A stretch of 64,000 nucleotides of DNA. Source: Siphonodentalium dalli. Its lineage: Eukaryota > Mollusca > Scaphopoda > Gadilida > Siphonodentaliidae. The stretch is taken from the NCBI GenBank assembly GCA_032622095.1, contig CP136064.1, positions 172,490,310 to 172,554,309 on the forward strand. Direction: 5' to 3'. A model generated the notes under the pieces. The model was not told where the DNA came from, searched no databases, and saw nothing but the letters and a program-made list of their open reading frames with translations. The translations under genes and the position numbers were made by a program. Each line of letters starts with the position of its first letter. Positions within the stretch are counted from its first letter, which is position 1. Below are positions 20,411 to 31,304 of the stretch, piece by piece.

Positions 20411-20526
20411 AATAAACATGCTGACCCAAATATGCATCGTGCAGGAAAACATTTAACGAAATTAATAAACATGCTGACCCAAATATGCAACATGCAGGAA
20501 AACATTTAACGAAATTAATAAACATG
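20411..20526 (+). repeat. 53-bp tandem duplication
   Basis: AATAAACATGCTGACCCAAA ... AACATTTAACGAAATT occurs at 20411 and 20464 with two to three differences, followed by a third partial start (AATAAACATGCATGC) at 20517. Confidence 0.9.
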
Positions 20527-20540
20527 CATGCACATATATT

Positions 20541-21302
20541 TTAAGGCCCTGCGAATCGATTCAATTCGATTTGGAATATTTTGTCTGATTTGATTCAATT
20601 CGAAATCAGCTGCCCTGATTAGGATTGTATGGAATCTTTTTATCAGGTGCATTCCCATTGTTTTTGTAGACTACATGGTATATAAAGCACTGTTCTTTGC
20701 TAAGAAACATTGCAATACTAACAAACTTGTACACATACAGATAATGCTGTTGCAAATTATCAAAAACCGAAACAGGAACAATCAAACGAAACTGAAACTA
20801 CTGGTACATGTAATTTCCGGGAAATTCCCGAAATGTATATCGAATGAAAATTCTGCTACACTGATAGATGTCTTCACTTCAAAGACCTGATGCCACACTC
20901 ATTTATCCCCCATATACCCCCAAGTGCATGATCACATGTTCTATACTTGGAATACTATGAACTGATACATTATCTACCTCACATATGGAACATTGCTGGA
21001 CTTAGGCACACTGAAAAATGGATTTAAAATTGCGCAAGCGGTAGGCGAGCGATAAAATCGCATGCGTAATAATGCCAGGCCTAATGTGGTTAGGTAATAC
21101 AATTTTACAAAATCCGTTGACAATTACTGAATATGCGTTTTTTTTATAAGTTATGCCAACCGATTTAAATGTTTCCTGAATGTTTCAGAATTGATACACT
21201 CGAGACAATGATTCATTTCGAGATTTGATGTGATTTTCGAATTTTTTGCCAGATTTGATTCAAGATTCAATATGAAAACCACCAAATTTGCATGGCCCTA
21301 AT
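20541..21302. mobile_element. Possible hAT-like element with GGCCCT-type ends
   Basis: Left TTAAGGCCCTGCGAATCGAT, right complement TTAGGGCCATGCAAATTTGG. The ends are similar but not precise. A copy of the left part (GGGCCCTATAAATCGATTCG ... GACAACATGG) is at 23397-23500. No transposase frame seen. Confidence 0.45.
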
Positions 21303-21319
21303 TTTTTTTAAAACTATCT

Positions 21320-21726
21320 AATTACAGCTCAACAAAATGAAAGTTATTCCAGTTAACCCTTTCTAATTACTAAATACTCTTTGATGATTAGTGAACATAG
21401 GAAATGTTCAGATACCACAGTAATGCTCTAAATAATTGACTCCTGAACCACAGCAGAATAATTGGTAACTTTTCAGGATTTAGTTGGAAATATGGCTTGT
21501 TGCCATTCATCGGAAAGCTCTCATCCGATGAATGGCAACAAGTCATATTTCCGACTAAATCCTGAAAAGTTACCCATAATTCTGCTGTGGTAAAGGAGTC
21601 GATTATTTTGGGCATTACTGTAATTAAAGCTCAACAAAATGAAAGTTCATGAGCAGTTATTCTAGTTAACCCTTTCTAATTACTAAATACTCATTGATGA
21701 TTTGTTCACATAGGAAATGTTCAGAT
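21320..21726 (+). repeat. About 100-bp direct repeat flanking an FB-1 MITE
   Basis: The sequence from CAGCTCAACAAAATGAAAGT through TTAACCCTTTCTAATTACTA to GGAAATGTTCAGATAC occurs at about 21325-21415 and again at about 21629-21726, with copy 11 of FB-1 in between. The first copy is the truncated left part of a T1 element, the second continues into the full T1 element. Confidence 0.88.
21418..21620. mobile_element. FB-1 foldback MITE, copy 11 (hairpin tip shortened)
   Basis: A 203-bp copy. The right border has TA, the left border reads CA. The tip GGAAAGCTCTCATCCGATGA lacks the usual central bases. Confidence 0.92.
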
Positions 21727-21894
21727 ACTATGTTCATTGTCGTTTGTTGAACTTATTATTTGAACTTCCCATCCAATAAATAGGACTCATTCTTGACTTT
21801 TATTCCTGAAAATTGCTCCAGTTGAAATATAGACCATTCCAAGATACACTTTTGTAACTGAGTGGGGGAATCAATTTAGTATATAAAGGATTAA
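21666..21894 (+). mobile_element. T1 TTAA family MITE, copy 4
   Basis: TTAACCCTTTCTAATTACTA ... TTTAGTATATAAAGGATTAA, 229 bp, TTAA at both borders, collinear with copy 1. Confidence 0.88.
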
Positions 21895-21899
21895 GGATG

Positions 21900-22660
21900 A
21901 TTGGGCCAAATACAATTCCTTTTCCCAATTCCAAAAGTATAGCCCGTAATTTCCAATTTCTAGTCTAGAATTTACCAATTTTCCAAATAGATTGATTTCA
22001 GAATGAGAATCCCAAAATTTGGATGTGATTAGTTTCTTGGTTGGTAGGGAATTCTCAATAAAGTAGTTTTTATTACCTATTTTCGTTACTAAAATATCCA
22101 TTTGATAATTCCCTGGTAGGGGCCAACTTACTAACTGCAACTAAATGCGAGAATCAGTGTGAGCAGAACTTCCAGAAAATTGTTTATTGAAAGTTAGTCT
22201 GTTTCAAGCGAGATATTAATTATTGCCAAAAAAACTATGGGTGTGGCTGCTCTAATAGAACTAAGAAACACCCACCCCCTCGTTGTTTCTGCTAAACCCG
22301 ACATTCAAGTTTTAAACTGTTTGGAACCAATTCATAACCATAAATAAAGTTACCCTATTAGAATTAACTGCATTCATAGAATATTGATTTCTGATGGTTA
22401 TTCAATGTCTAGAATAGAAATAAAAAAATATTTTCCTTCACCCCTCAACAATTTTCTGAAAAGTTCTTATCATGATCTAGGTATTTTTTCTTATTCATGA
22501 AAGATCTTCATAATAGTCCACATGAATGGCATTTCAATATTTGGAAATTATACTGGAAAGTTTGCAGTACATTTGCCCAAGGATACACATAGCGGCAATA
22601 TCATATGACTGACTCACTGTCGTCAGTCAAAGTTTTTAATTTTTCAAAGAGAGAAACTCA
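21900..22660. other. Unassigned AT-rich sequence
   Basis: No gene or element recognised. Minus-strand frame 22140-21871 shows no domain. Confidence 0.35.
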
Positions 22661-22665
22661 AACTC

Positions 22666-23153
22666 TTAAAGGTACTCAATCCGATAAAACTCCTCTCAAT
22701 TACTATTTCAATGGCTTCGGGGGTCAAAAATATTTTATTCGAGTCGAGGAAGTCACCCATCAAAGCTCAGATTTGTTAGATATCGATTTTAGAAATCTAT
22801 TATTTTTCATTATCGGGAATACTTTCTGGCCCAGATCTCAGGCAAAATTGCGTTAGTATTACCACTTGATTTTAGAGTTATCCATCCTTGTCTGTTTGTA
22901 TTGAGTTTTGATGTACAAATCTCGAGCAGGATACAAAATTGACGGCAATTATTAGTACTCATCTCGAGAACATAACAAATTTCAAAAATCAATATCTAAT
23001 AACTCTGAGCTTTGTTTGATGGGTTCCTCGACTCGAATCAAATATTTTTTACCCCCAAAGCCAAAGAAATAGTAATATAGGACCCTCTGATCGGATTGTT
23101 GTTGTTGGAATCTGTTGAGATGGGGACCCTCTTTACGGATTGAGTACCTTTAA
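22666..23153 (+). mobile_element. TTAA-flanked long-TIR element, family T3 (about 488 bp), copy 1
   Basis: TTAAAGGTACTCAATCCGAT at the left mirrored by GGATTGAGTACCTTTAA at the right. The inverted ends extend roughly 150-200 bp (GGGGGTCAAAAATATTTTAT / AAATATTTTTTACCCCCAAA; TCGAGTCGAGGAA both sides). Highly similar to 63444-63931. Non-coding. Confidence 0.9.
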
Positions 23154-23396
23154 CCATTATTTTGTTGAAAATCAACTCTACGACATAACATTCACACCAC
23201 AAAGAGAAAGATTTCTCAAACAATAAATGGAAATGGGCATGGCATGAGGATCATGTGTGTACATTCTCAGAAAATTCAGCCCAAAATTCTTTTGACAGCC
23301 ATTGCTAAATATTTATTGCATAATTCATAACAGAATAACATCAAATCTTTCAAAAATTTATTAAAGGTTCATTGCCAATCAGTTGTCACTATGAAT

Positions 23397-23500
23397 AGGG
23401 CCCTATAAATCGATTCGATTCGAAATCGGCTGTCCTGATTCGAATTGTATCAAATCATTGGCACCAGTTGCATTCTCATTACTTCAACGGACAACATGGC
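23397..23500 (+). mobile_element. Fragment of the GGCCCT-type element
   Basis: GGGCCCTATAAATCGATTCG then CGAAATCGGCTGTCCTGATT and GTTGCATTCTCATT match 20543-20680 in order. Confidence 0.6.
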
Positions 23501-23661
23501 AATCCTTTGTCTTGGCCCAGTTTGCTGATTGCCATAGCCAATTATGAGGACTGTCTTGGTGTTTTTTAAATCTTTATATTTTTTGCACATTTACCCACTG
23601 CAAGTGCCTTGGGTCCCTCTAACGTTTGATTTAAATAGCAAAGGATTCCCAAAGCTAAGTA

Positions 23662-23805
23662 CAGTAATGCCCTAAATAATCAACTCCTTAACCACAGCAG
23701 AATTATGGCTATTTTTTCAGGATTTAGTCGGATTTCCGACTAAATCCTGAAAAGTTACCCATAATTCTGCTGTGGTTAAGGCGTCGATTATTTAGGGCAT
23801 TACTG
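23662..23805. mobile_element. FB-1 foldback MITE, copy 12 (centre deleted)
   Basis: A 144-bp copy with TA borders. The arms join at GGATTTAGTCGG|ATTTCCGACTAA, lacking about 70 central bases. Confidence 0.93.
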
Positions 23806-24600
23806 TAGAATCCACCAAACACCCAGAAACCAGCAGATATAATCGGCCCAAATGTATCAGCTTAGACCGAAAAAAAGGTACTAGTAGTGATGTTTCTGGT
23901 AACATCATAGGGCAAAAAAGTAGGGGCGGGCAGGTGCAAATTAATTTTCTTTTAAAAACATCCATAAGACCATATATAACTGCAGTATATTCTTTATGAA
24001 TATATGCCCTGGCATCACAAATGATATAACAGGACATAATGAGCACTTTACTGTAGGTATGGGAGAGTTCCGGAGTCCATCTTAAAACACCGACTTACAG
24101 TGTAAATAATGCAGATATCAATATTTTCCACATTGGTAGCTTAACTGTTATCACTGGGTTGTAGGTTGTCCCCAGTCCTTGATTTTGATTCATCTCACCC
24201 CACCTCCCCCATGTGTGTCCCTTATTCCAGAATAATGGTGCCTTATATCAGAAATTATTGAAAACAGTGAAAAACACATAAATACACCAAATGTTCCCAT
24301 GCTTCAAGAGGAATTTAGAGTTACTGCCCATATACCAGGCATCTGTACACTTCTCTGGCTAAATCAGTTGCAAGATTGTCCACCATTTTCTAAATTATTT
24401 ACATTACATGCATATAATATATATAATATGTGTTCTCCGAGTTAGGAATAGTTCATATAAGACCAAAGTTTAAAGAATTTACCTAATCAAGCTAGAATGT
24501 TTTGGCTTGAGTTTGAACCCAGGTGGAAATGCAGCAAAGTTAATCGTAATGCTTTAATTTTAAAGATCGTGAATAAACTCATGCCAATACAAAAGTATAG
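23806..24600. other. Unassigned sequence
   Basis: No coding or element signature recognised. Confidence 0.35.
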
Positions 24601-24700
24601 TATATAGGAATGTGGCAAAATAGGAGTGTGTTCTCACCCCCCCCCCCCCCCCCCCACAATTTTGGTGAAGTAAAAATTTCCAACAAATGGAATTTCTTGC

Positions 24701-26443
24701 TTAACTCTTTCGCTGCCCCCCGCCACCACAGACGTACCCCCCAGTGCCACGCATCCTGTACATATATCCATGTATTTCAGGTATATATGGGTAATACATT
24801 ATATCTCAAGCAGTTTCTAATATAATTAGTTGAAACTTCACATGTATATAGACATAGGTATACACTATCGAATGCCGCCGTGGACACGCCCACCAAGGTC
24901 ACGTGACATTGGTGGCCATCTTGGATTAGTGGCTATTTGCCGGTATATGTATAGTTTGTGTGGGTATGAATGGGTGTGTTGTTTGTTTTCTAATTTTCAA
25001 CCCAATTATACGATGTCCAACAGTAAGGTACACGGGAGTAACCTATATGAACCCACTTTGGACATAAAATAGGTCACGTGACCTTGGCGTCCATCTTGGA
25101 TTTATGCAAGTTGCCACCTATTTGTAGCAAAATGGGATACAATGGCCACTTTGGTTGAGTTCGTGCTTTTGTTTGCTTGAATATTCCCTGATAGGTACAA
25201 TTCCAAATATAGATATATATATATAACCATACCCATATGTACATATACCTGTAGGGGGACATATGACCCTGCTCCGCCCCCTTATAAGTCACGTGATCTT
25301 GACGGCCATCTTGAATTTCAGGAAAATTGGGTTTTACGATGATTTATGTGAATTATATGGGTCACGCGGGGCGTACGCGATGGTCAACTCACCAGCATAA
25401 TTAATTTGGTTGCCTGTTATCACCACTGGGAAAACGATACAATAGACAAGTGTTGTTCAAAACCAGTAAAGGTGTATTATAAATAATAGGTATAAGTATA
25501 TTATGCACCGCAGGCGCCCCCTCGATCATTAGAGTATAGAGGGTTAGTTACCCACCCGCCACCCTATCCCGCCACCCATAGTATCTTATGCGCCGCAGGC
25601 GCCCCTATAGATGCTACTGCCCACATAAATAATAGGTATAAGTATCTTATGCGCCACAGGCGCCCCTCGATCATTAGAGTATAGACGTTAGTTACCCACC
25701 CACCTCCCCATCCCGCCACCCCATAGTATAGTATGTGCCGCAGGCGCCCCTATAGAGGCTACTGCCACATAAATAATAGGTATAAGTATCTTATGCGCCG
25801 CAGGCGCCCCTCAATCATTAGAGTGTAGAGGTTAGTTACCCACCCACCTCCCCATCCCGCCACCCATAGTATCTTATGCGCCGCAGGTGCCCCCATAGAT
25901 GCTACAGCCACATAAATAATAGGTATAAGTATCTTATGCGCCGCAGGCGCCCCCTCGATCATTAGAGTATAGAGGTTAGTTACCCACCCACCACCCCATC
26001 CCGTCACTCATAGTATATTATGCACCGCAGGCGCCCCTATAGAGGCTACAGCCCACATAAATAATAGGCATAAGTATCTTATGCGCCACAGGCGCCCCTC
26101 GATCATTAGAGTATAGAGGTAATAACAATAACTTCTTCAGTCCTGAGTCTTTTGCGAGCAGCCATTTTCGACTGATAACCACGTGCTAACAACAATGACG
26201 CAATATTCCGGCTCTGACTGTAACTCCCATAACGTCAGAAATAGCATGACCTTGAGGACATTGTCGCTTTAAATTGTTCGCGCGCAACAGTACTACAGAT
26301 AAATACACTGTACACTGTCAAACATACCGGAAAGAATAGAGTTATATCCCATACATTAGACTACATACCAAATTCGCAAAAATGCGCGTTTGGCAGCGTC
26401 TTCGAAGTTCGCAAAAATGCGCGTTTGGCAGCGAAAGAGTTAA
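24701..26443. mobile_element. piggyBac-like non-autonomous element (1.74 kb) carrying a satellite array
   Basis: TTAACTCTTTCGCTGCC at 24701 is exactly mirrored by GGCAGCGAAAGAGTTAA ending at 26443: TTAA target duplication plus a 13-bp inverted end CTCTTTCGCTGCC. Similar TTAACCCTTTCGCTGCC-type ends are known for piggyBac families. The right end has a 34-bp subterminal repeat (TTCGCAAAAATGCGCGTTTG GCAGCG region, twice). The left interior has three copies of a CACGTGACNTTGRNGGCCAT/CTTGGATT block (24898, 25074, 25290). The right half is the 145-bp array. No transposase frame. It is inserted in a poly-C/GGAAATTTCCAAC repeat: flanks AAATTTCCAAC and GTTGGAAATTTC. Confidence 0.85.
25481..26122 (+). 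repeat. 145-bp tandem array (about 4.4 units) with nested GC-rich hairpins
   Basis: AAATAATAGGTATAAGTATC starts units at 25481, 25627, 25771, 25914 and 26059 (periods 143-146). Each unit holds two half-units with CTTATGCGCCGCAGGCGCCC; GCGCC-GCA-GGCGC is a perfect 5-bp stem. Other landmarks: CGATCATTAGAGTATAGAGG and TTACCCACCCACC. Frames running through it are not genes. Confidence 0.95.
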
Positions 26444-26473
26444 CATCAGTTGGAAATTTCAAACTGATATTTA

Positions 26474-26500
26474 CTATTATATATATATATATATATATTA
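26474..26500. repeat. (AT)n microsatellite
   Basis: An uninterrupted run of about 13 AT repeats. Confidence 0.9.
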
Positions 26501-26854
26501 AGGTGTGTAATGTATAATAAAGAAATTGTCATTTAGTCAGAATATTTTGAAGCATAACATTAGGGAAAGATTTTTTGGAAAGCTCAGCAGAGGTACTATG
26601 GGCATATCAAATTACAGTGCAGGATAACTCAGTTGCACCAAAAACAATACAATGGCATTCAAGTCAGTTTCTATCTCACCCCCCCCCCCCCCTCAGATGA
26701 CCAGTAAACTCTGTTGAAGCAATTTTGCCATGATTTTGGATTGTAAGACTTGTCTATGGGTATGCTGTATTCATTCTGCTATTGGGTCATTTCAATGAAC
26801 TTGTTGGGGGCCTGTTATGTAGCCATTTTGTGTGTAAATAATTGCATTGAAGCA

Positions 26855-27024
26855 TAATTCAATTGTGCTGAAGCGCAATTGGATCACTCTTCAGTCCAAT
26901 TGAATTCCTCTTCACTACTTGTCCTTTAGTCTGTAAACCTGACCATCGTAATGAAGCTATTTTATCTGAGTCAGTTTAACAGACTAAATGTGCGTCAGCG
27001 CAATTGAATTATGTATTAGTCCAA
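26855..27024. repeat. Foldback repeat, about 170 bp
   Basis: ATAATTCAATTGTGCTGAAG at the left pairs with CGTCAGCGCAATTGAATTAT at the right. Nearer the centre TTTAGTCTGTAAACCTGAC pairs with GTCAGTTTAACAGACTAAA. A single copy of this family is seen. Confidence 0.8.
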
Positions 27025-27310
27025 ATTTGGCCTCCATAATGATAAGGTACTAACAGTTTGAAAATTCCAACCCAATGACATGATGGGTGCTAGATCATGT
27101 CATGAATCTTTGCCATGTAGATTCATGGAATTATGAAGATGAGTGTAAATTAATTTATTTTAGTACCTGTACAACTGACAAAGTGAGGAAACTATGATCT
27201 GGTTAATTAATTGGAAATTCGAAGTTGTAAATCTTCATTTTAAAGGGAAGACCTTACAGATACATATAATCTTATATGTCACAGGGAGAAGCTGCAGGGT
27301 CACCGCATCA

Positions 27311-27419
27311 GGGGGAGAGCTTTCCGATAAATGGCAACAAGCCATATTTCCGACTAAATCCTGAAAAGTTACCCATAATTATGCTGTGGTTAAGGAGTCG
27401 ATTAATTAGAGCATTACTG
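27311..27419. mobile_element. FB-1 foldback MITE, copy 13 (right half only)
   Basis: Starts at the hairpin tip GGGGGAGAGCTTTCCGATAA and runs to GCATTACTG followed by TA. The left arm is absent. Confidence 0.9.
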
Positions 27420-27470
27420 TAGTTATTATCTGTTATAAGGACTTACTTAGTATCAAATAAGCTTGATTTC

Positions 27471-27847
27471 ATGGATGGTAATGCCATTGCGAGATTACTT
27501 AATTACTGGTCTCATTTATTACTAAAGACTGAGACTGACCCCTTCAAGTTCAGCAAAAGTTTTGGTTTCTACAATTGGGTAATCTCTGGTGTTTGTAGGC
27601 CGGGTGTGACAACATTTTCAAATCTGAACATGGAAATTGCAAAATCCTACCCATCTAGACTGTTGTTGGACATGTTCAACCCCCCAGGTTTGAAAATTTC
27701 CCCATTAATAAATTATTGGAAAATAAAACTACGAGAACAATTTCAACCTATTGTTGTAGTCCAAACTATTGTTGGTGTGAAAATCCAGTAAAGTTGTGAC
27801 AGGTAGTGAAATTTCCAACTGTTGATATTTTTGACAAACGATTGGTG

Positions 27848-27881
<34 letters not shown>

Positions 27882-28930
27882 TTTCGAGTGGGGTGAGACA
27901 CCATCCAACCACCCCCTCCCCCCCCCCCATTATAAAGTAGAAAAAATAATGCAGGGAATCTATTTCTTAGTTATTATCTGTTCCTTAATAATGTAATTCA
28001 CTGTAGGTGAAGGTCCCCAACTTGAAATTTCACAATTTAAGTGAATTTTTGAGCGATTTTTGCATTGCATCACTGACAATTATGGCATTTCTCCTGGGTA
28101 ATTAATTCAATGTTTAATGCGATATCGGCTCACAAAAGTCACAGAAAAGCATGCAAGTTGAGTTGGGACCTTCACCCAAAAGTGATGTACATTCTTAAGG
28201 AACAGATAATAACTAAGAAATATATTCCCCACGTTATTGTTTTGACTTTTATAAGACTCCCTGTCAAACCTTCAAAAAGTTCCAAGGTTTTGTACTGGTG
28301 GAATATGATCTCTACAGGAGATTCATGGCATGATCTATGCTGGGGGATGTACACCTTGGAATTTCAAATGGCACCCCCCTGAACCAGACCCAAAATCCCA
28401 TGTTTGAGAAACTCAATTTTGACCCCCCCCCCCCCTGGAAATTTCCAACTGACACCTCAAATTTTCCAACCAGGTTGGGCCCTAAGGTTGGATATTTCAA
28501 ATTTAACCGAAAGTAGAAATATATTATTAAATGCTGTTGTTTGTCTGAAAACAACGGACCCCACTATAATTATTGGTTGGAAATTAAAACATTGAGAGCA
28601 CTTCCCGTACCGTATACTGAACTTTGCCTAAGAGGTCTAATATCGAAGGTTCCAGAATGACAAACACCCTGTCGCCACGTCCCTGTTTGAGTTGTCCAAA
28701 ATGAACGGCGTTTACAACAATTATCACGTGATTAGTACTGTTCGATCGGTCAACTCGGTGTGTCCCAATTTAAGCTGCGAATAAACAAAAGTCGGATCGG
28801 TTGAACAGAAGTTGGATATACAATTCGGTTACTAAAGTATTCAGGTCAGGGGCGTGGTGGGGGGGGGGGGGGGGGGGTCTCACCTCAACTTTGACCAAAT
28901 GTTCAACAGTTAGAAATTTCATGCCTGGCA
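27471..28930. repeat. Poly-G/poly-C repeat family rich in GGAAATTTCC palindromes
   Basis: Runs of 32 G (27849-27880), about 9 C (27919), 12-13 C (28423) and 19 G (28859-28877) alternate with GTGAAATTTCCAACTGTTG, GGAAATTTCCAACTGACACC and GAGAACAATTTCAACCT-type phrases. The same phrases occur at 24637-24690, 26450, 29100, 34840-35160 and 44840-44890. The 106-codon frame 27471-27791 falls in this repeat and parallels one at 34798-35079, so both are shadows. Confidence 0.7.
27969..28345. mobile_element. MITE with 'CTGTTCCTTAATAATGTA' inverted ends, copy 2
   Basis: AGTTATTATCTGTTCCTTAA and its complement TTAAGGAACAGATAATAACT (28197-28216) flank 248 bp. Similarity to copy 1 (17213) extends past the right end to GCATGATCTATGC. 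It is nested in the poly-G repeat zone. Confidence 0.8.
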
Positions 28931-29508
28931 CATCCTTATGGAAATTTCAGAACAAAAGTATTTGTTCTGAATTTTGAATATTCCAAACGGTATTCGGTGA
29001 AAAATATGTTGTTTTTAGATGAAAAGTTAAATTTGTTCCTACTTTAATTCTGTCCAATATAGGCCTAACTGGCCTAGTATGTATATGAAATTGTAAAAAG
29101 TTGGAAATTTCCAACCACATATATAGGGGGTGTTAGATTGGAAAGTTTGAGGTGGGCGACGTACCGTGATCATGATACCGGTTTGAAAATTCCAACCCAA
29201 AGAGGCAAATGTCACGGTTTGTTACCCACCTATATATACCTACCTATTCTGTATTTTGTTTAGATATCGACATTGAGCACAGTAACACCAAGAATACAAA
29301 ATAACTGTTATGTCCCGAAATGTTCTCTTCCAACTTTACAAGATCGACACTCATTTTGGTAATTTTCCGTTTATGTCACTTTAGTTTAAACCACACAGTT
29401 CTAATCTCATTATTCCCTTATACGTGTACGCAGTCAATATCCAATAACTGATTTGCTTTTTCTGACTTATGCATAGCTAGGTTCATGGCAATTAGAGAGT
29501 GACATTAC

Positions 29509-29690
29509 ATAAGAAATGAACGGCGGTTTCAATGTGGTCATATAAGAAATGAACGGCGGTTTCAATGTGGTCATTGGATTTTGACCGCGAGAAAAATTCG
29601 GCAAACTGCATGGGGTTCATGCGGAGTTTGCTCAATTTTTATCGCGGTCAAAACCCATGACCATGTTGAATCCGCCGTTTATTATTTATA
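29509..29690. repeat. Foldback repeat with 33-bp tandem duplication in one arm
   Basis: AATGAACGGCGGTTTCAATG is present twice (period 33 bp) in the left arm. The right arm has CATGTTGAATCCGCCGTTTA. Inner stems TTTTGACCGCGA/TCGCGGTCAAAA and CATGGGGTTCATGC complete the palindrome. Confidence 0.85.
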
Positions 29691-29699
29691 TTTATATAC

Positions 29700-30225
29700 T
29701 TAAATTCATTATTAACTATGATTGTCTGTCTTTCCCACTATTTATTCAACTAAAGTAAAGTATACACATATGACGAAATGTCTTGTTTAGCTAGTAATGA
29801 ATGTAGACGTGTTGATTTCAAGAATGATAATATCTGAAACAGTACTAACAATTAAGTTTCGGCTGTGGATAAGAAATTGACAATACGCCGTTCTACCATA
29901 ATGATATATATGTGAGGTCGGGGAATATTTGCAGCGGCAAGGAAAATGATCAAACTCTACTGAGTAGCGTGGTTATTTGAACATCAACGCTTAGTATGCA
30001 AATTAAAAACGATAATTATGCAAGTGAACAAACACCATTGTTCGCGATGTTTCGAAAGTTGTGGGATTATACTGATTTATGTGTAATCAGAGGAGATGAC
30101 TTTTAGGTGAAGGGTAACAACACTGATTATAGACCAAAACAAATTTCTTGCCAAATCCGGACGTGCTGAATACTCAAGCAGTCGTACATGTCCGACAAAC
30201 CCCGGTGATTTCCGGGATCATGCAA
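29700..30225. other. Unassigned sequence
   Basis: No gene or repeat recognised. Confidence 0.35.
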
Positions 30226-30229
30226 TGTG

Positions 30230-30288
30230 TTCATAAACCTATAAACGATATTGGAAGTGACGTCACGTTACGTTCATAGGTTTATGAA
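30230..30288. repeat. 18-bp inverted repeat with a TGACGTCA site in the loop
   Basis: TTCATAAACCTATAAACG and CGTTCATAGGTTTATGAA flank a 23-base loop containing GTGACGTCAC, itself a perfect 10-bp palindrome matching the CREB/ATF consensus. Confidence 0.8.
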
Positions 30289-30299
30289 ATCATTGACTC

Positions 30300-31300
30300 A
30301 GGCCCAGGGGCGTGTCTACCGTAACGCTATGGGGAAATCGGAAGCGATATTAGGTGTATGTATATATTCATATATTTTAAAACTGAATTGATATTTTCAT
30401 ATTTCGATGTATATTATGACCAATGATATACCTATATTGTTAATTAGGAGCTGGGATGCCATGCATTCAACTAGAATGTTGCTGGTTTCTTTTACCATAA
30501 ATACACACATATTTTTGGTTCGGTGCTGGTGGGGCTAGAGTTAAAATTCGGCAGGTGAATGATGGTAGTTTATGGCACACATGCGAAGATGAGTGATACC
30601 ACTAGGCAGAGCACGTACATTCTTCCGGTATTGTGTTACCCACACGAACCGGTGAGTCTGGTGGTACCTGGAGCCAAGCCAAGAGACCGAATCCAATTAA
30701 GATAGAGATTGATATGGATACAATGTGTTTCGCTGCCATCTTGGCTGCTAGATTCATCTAATTCAAAAATAACAATGGACGTAGGCGGAATGCTCGGAAC
30801 ACTTTGATTATGCTCCTTGAAGAAAAACACATTCTTAACCTTAAGCTCTGTGTCAGGTAACGTTCACTTCACACGTGGCGTATACACTAATATGGACGCG
30901 CTCTTGGAGTGAAGCCCAGAAACATAAACATGAGCTAATTCACACACGGCGATAGATTGTTCTTCCGCATACACGGTAGTTTTTATTAGCACCGATTTCC
31001 GCCATGGCTACGTTAATGATCTTCGGTGCTTCTTTTGATTGCATTTTATGAATACATCCAGTTCTGAGATGTGACTGCCGAATTTATAACAAGCTGTTAA
31101 TCCAAACTGCACGTTAATCGAAGATTAATCCACATATTTCTTTAGTCCGAGCGTCTTCAGTTCTTCTGGTGTTGGCATAAATCCAAGTCCTTAGTTCTAA
31201 GAATATATCCGTAATAATCCTTTTGGTAGATCACTTTAGTATTAAAATGGGTGGGTGGTGCGGTCAACTATACTGGAATAGGGTTATCGGGTTTGAATTG
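30300..31300. other. Unassigned sequence
   Basis: No coding region supported. The short frame 30636-30830 has no recognisable domain. Confidence 0.35.
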
Positions 31301-31304
31301 TCTA

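Noticed and set aside
25481-26122. CRISPR-like array
   Set aside because: Units are contiguous 145-bp tandem repeats without unique spacers, in a eukaryotic intergenic/transposon context.
27471-27791. 106-codon plus-strand frame
   Set aside because: It lies in the poly-G/GGAAATTTCC repeat; the related repeat at 34.8 kb has a different, non-conserved frame.
30636-30830. Possible signal-peptide protein on the minus strand
   Set aside because: 64 codons only, no domain, no splice signals that I could support.
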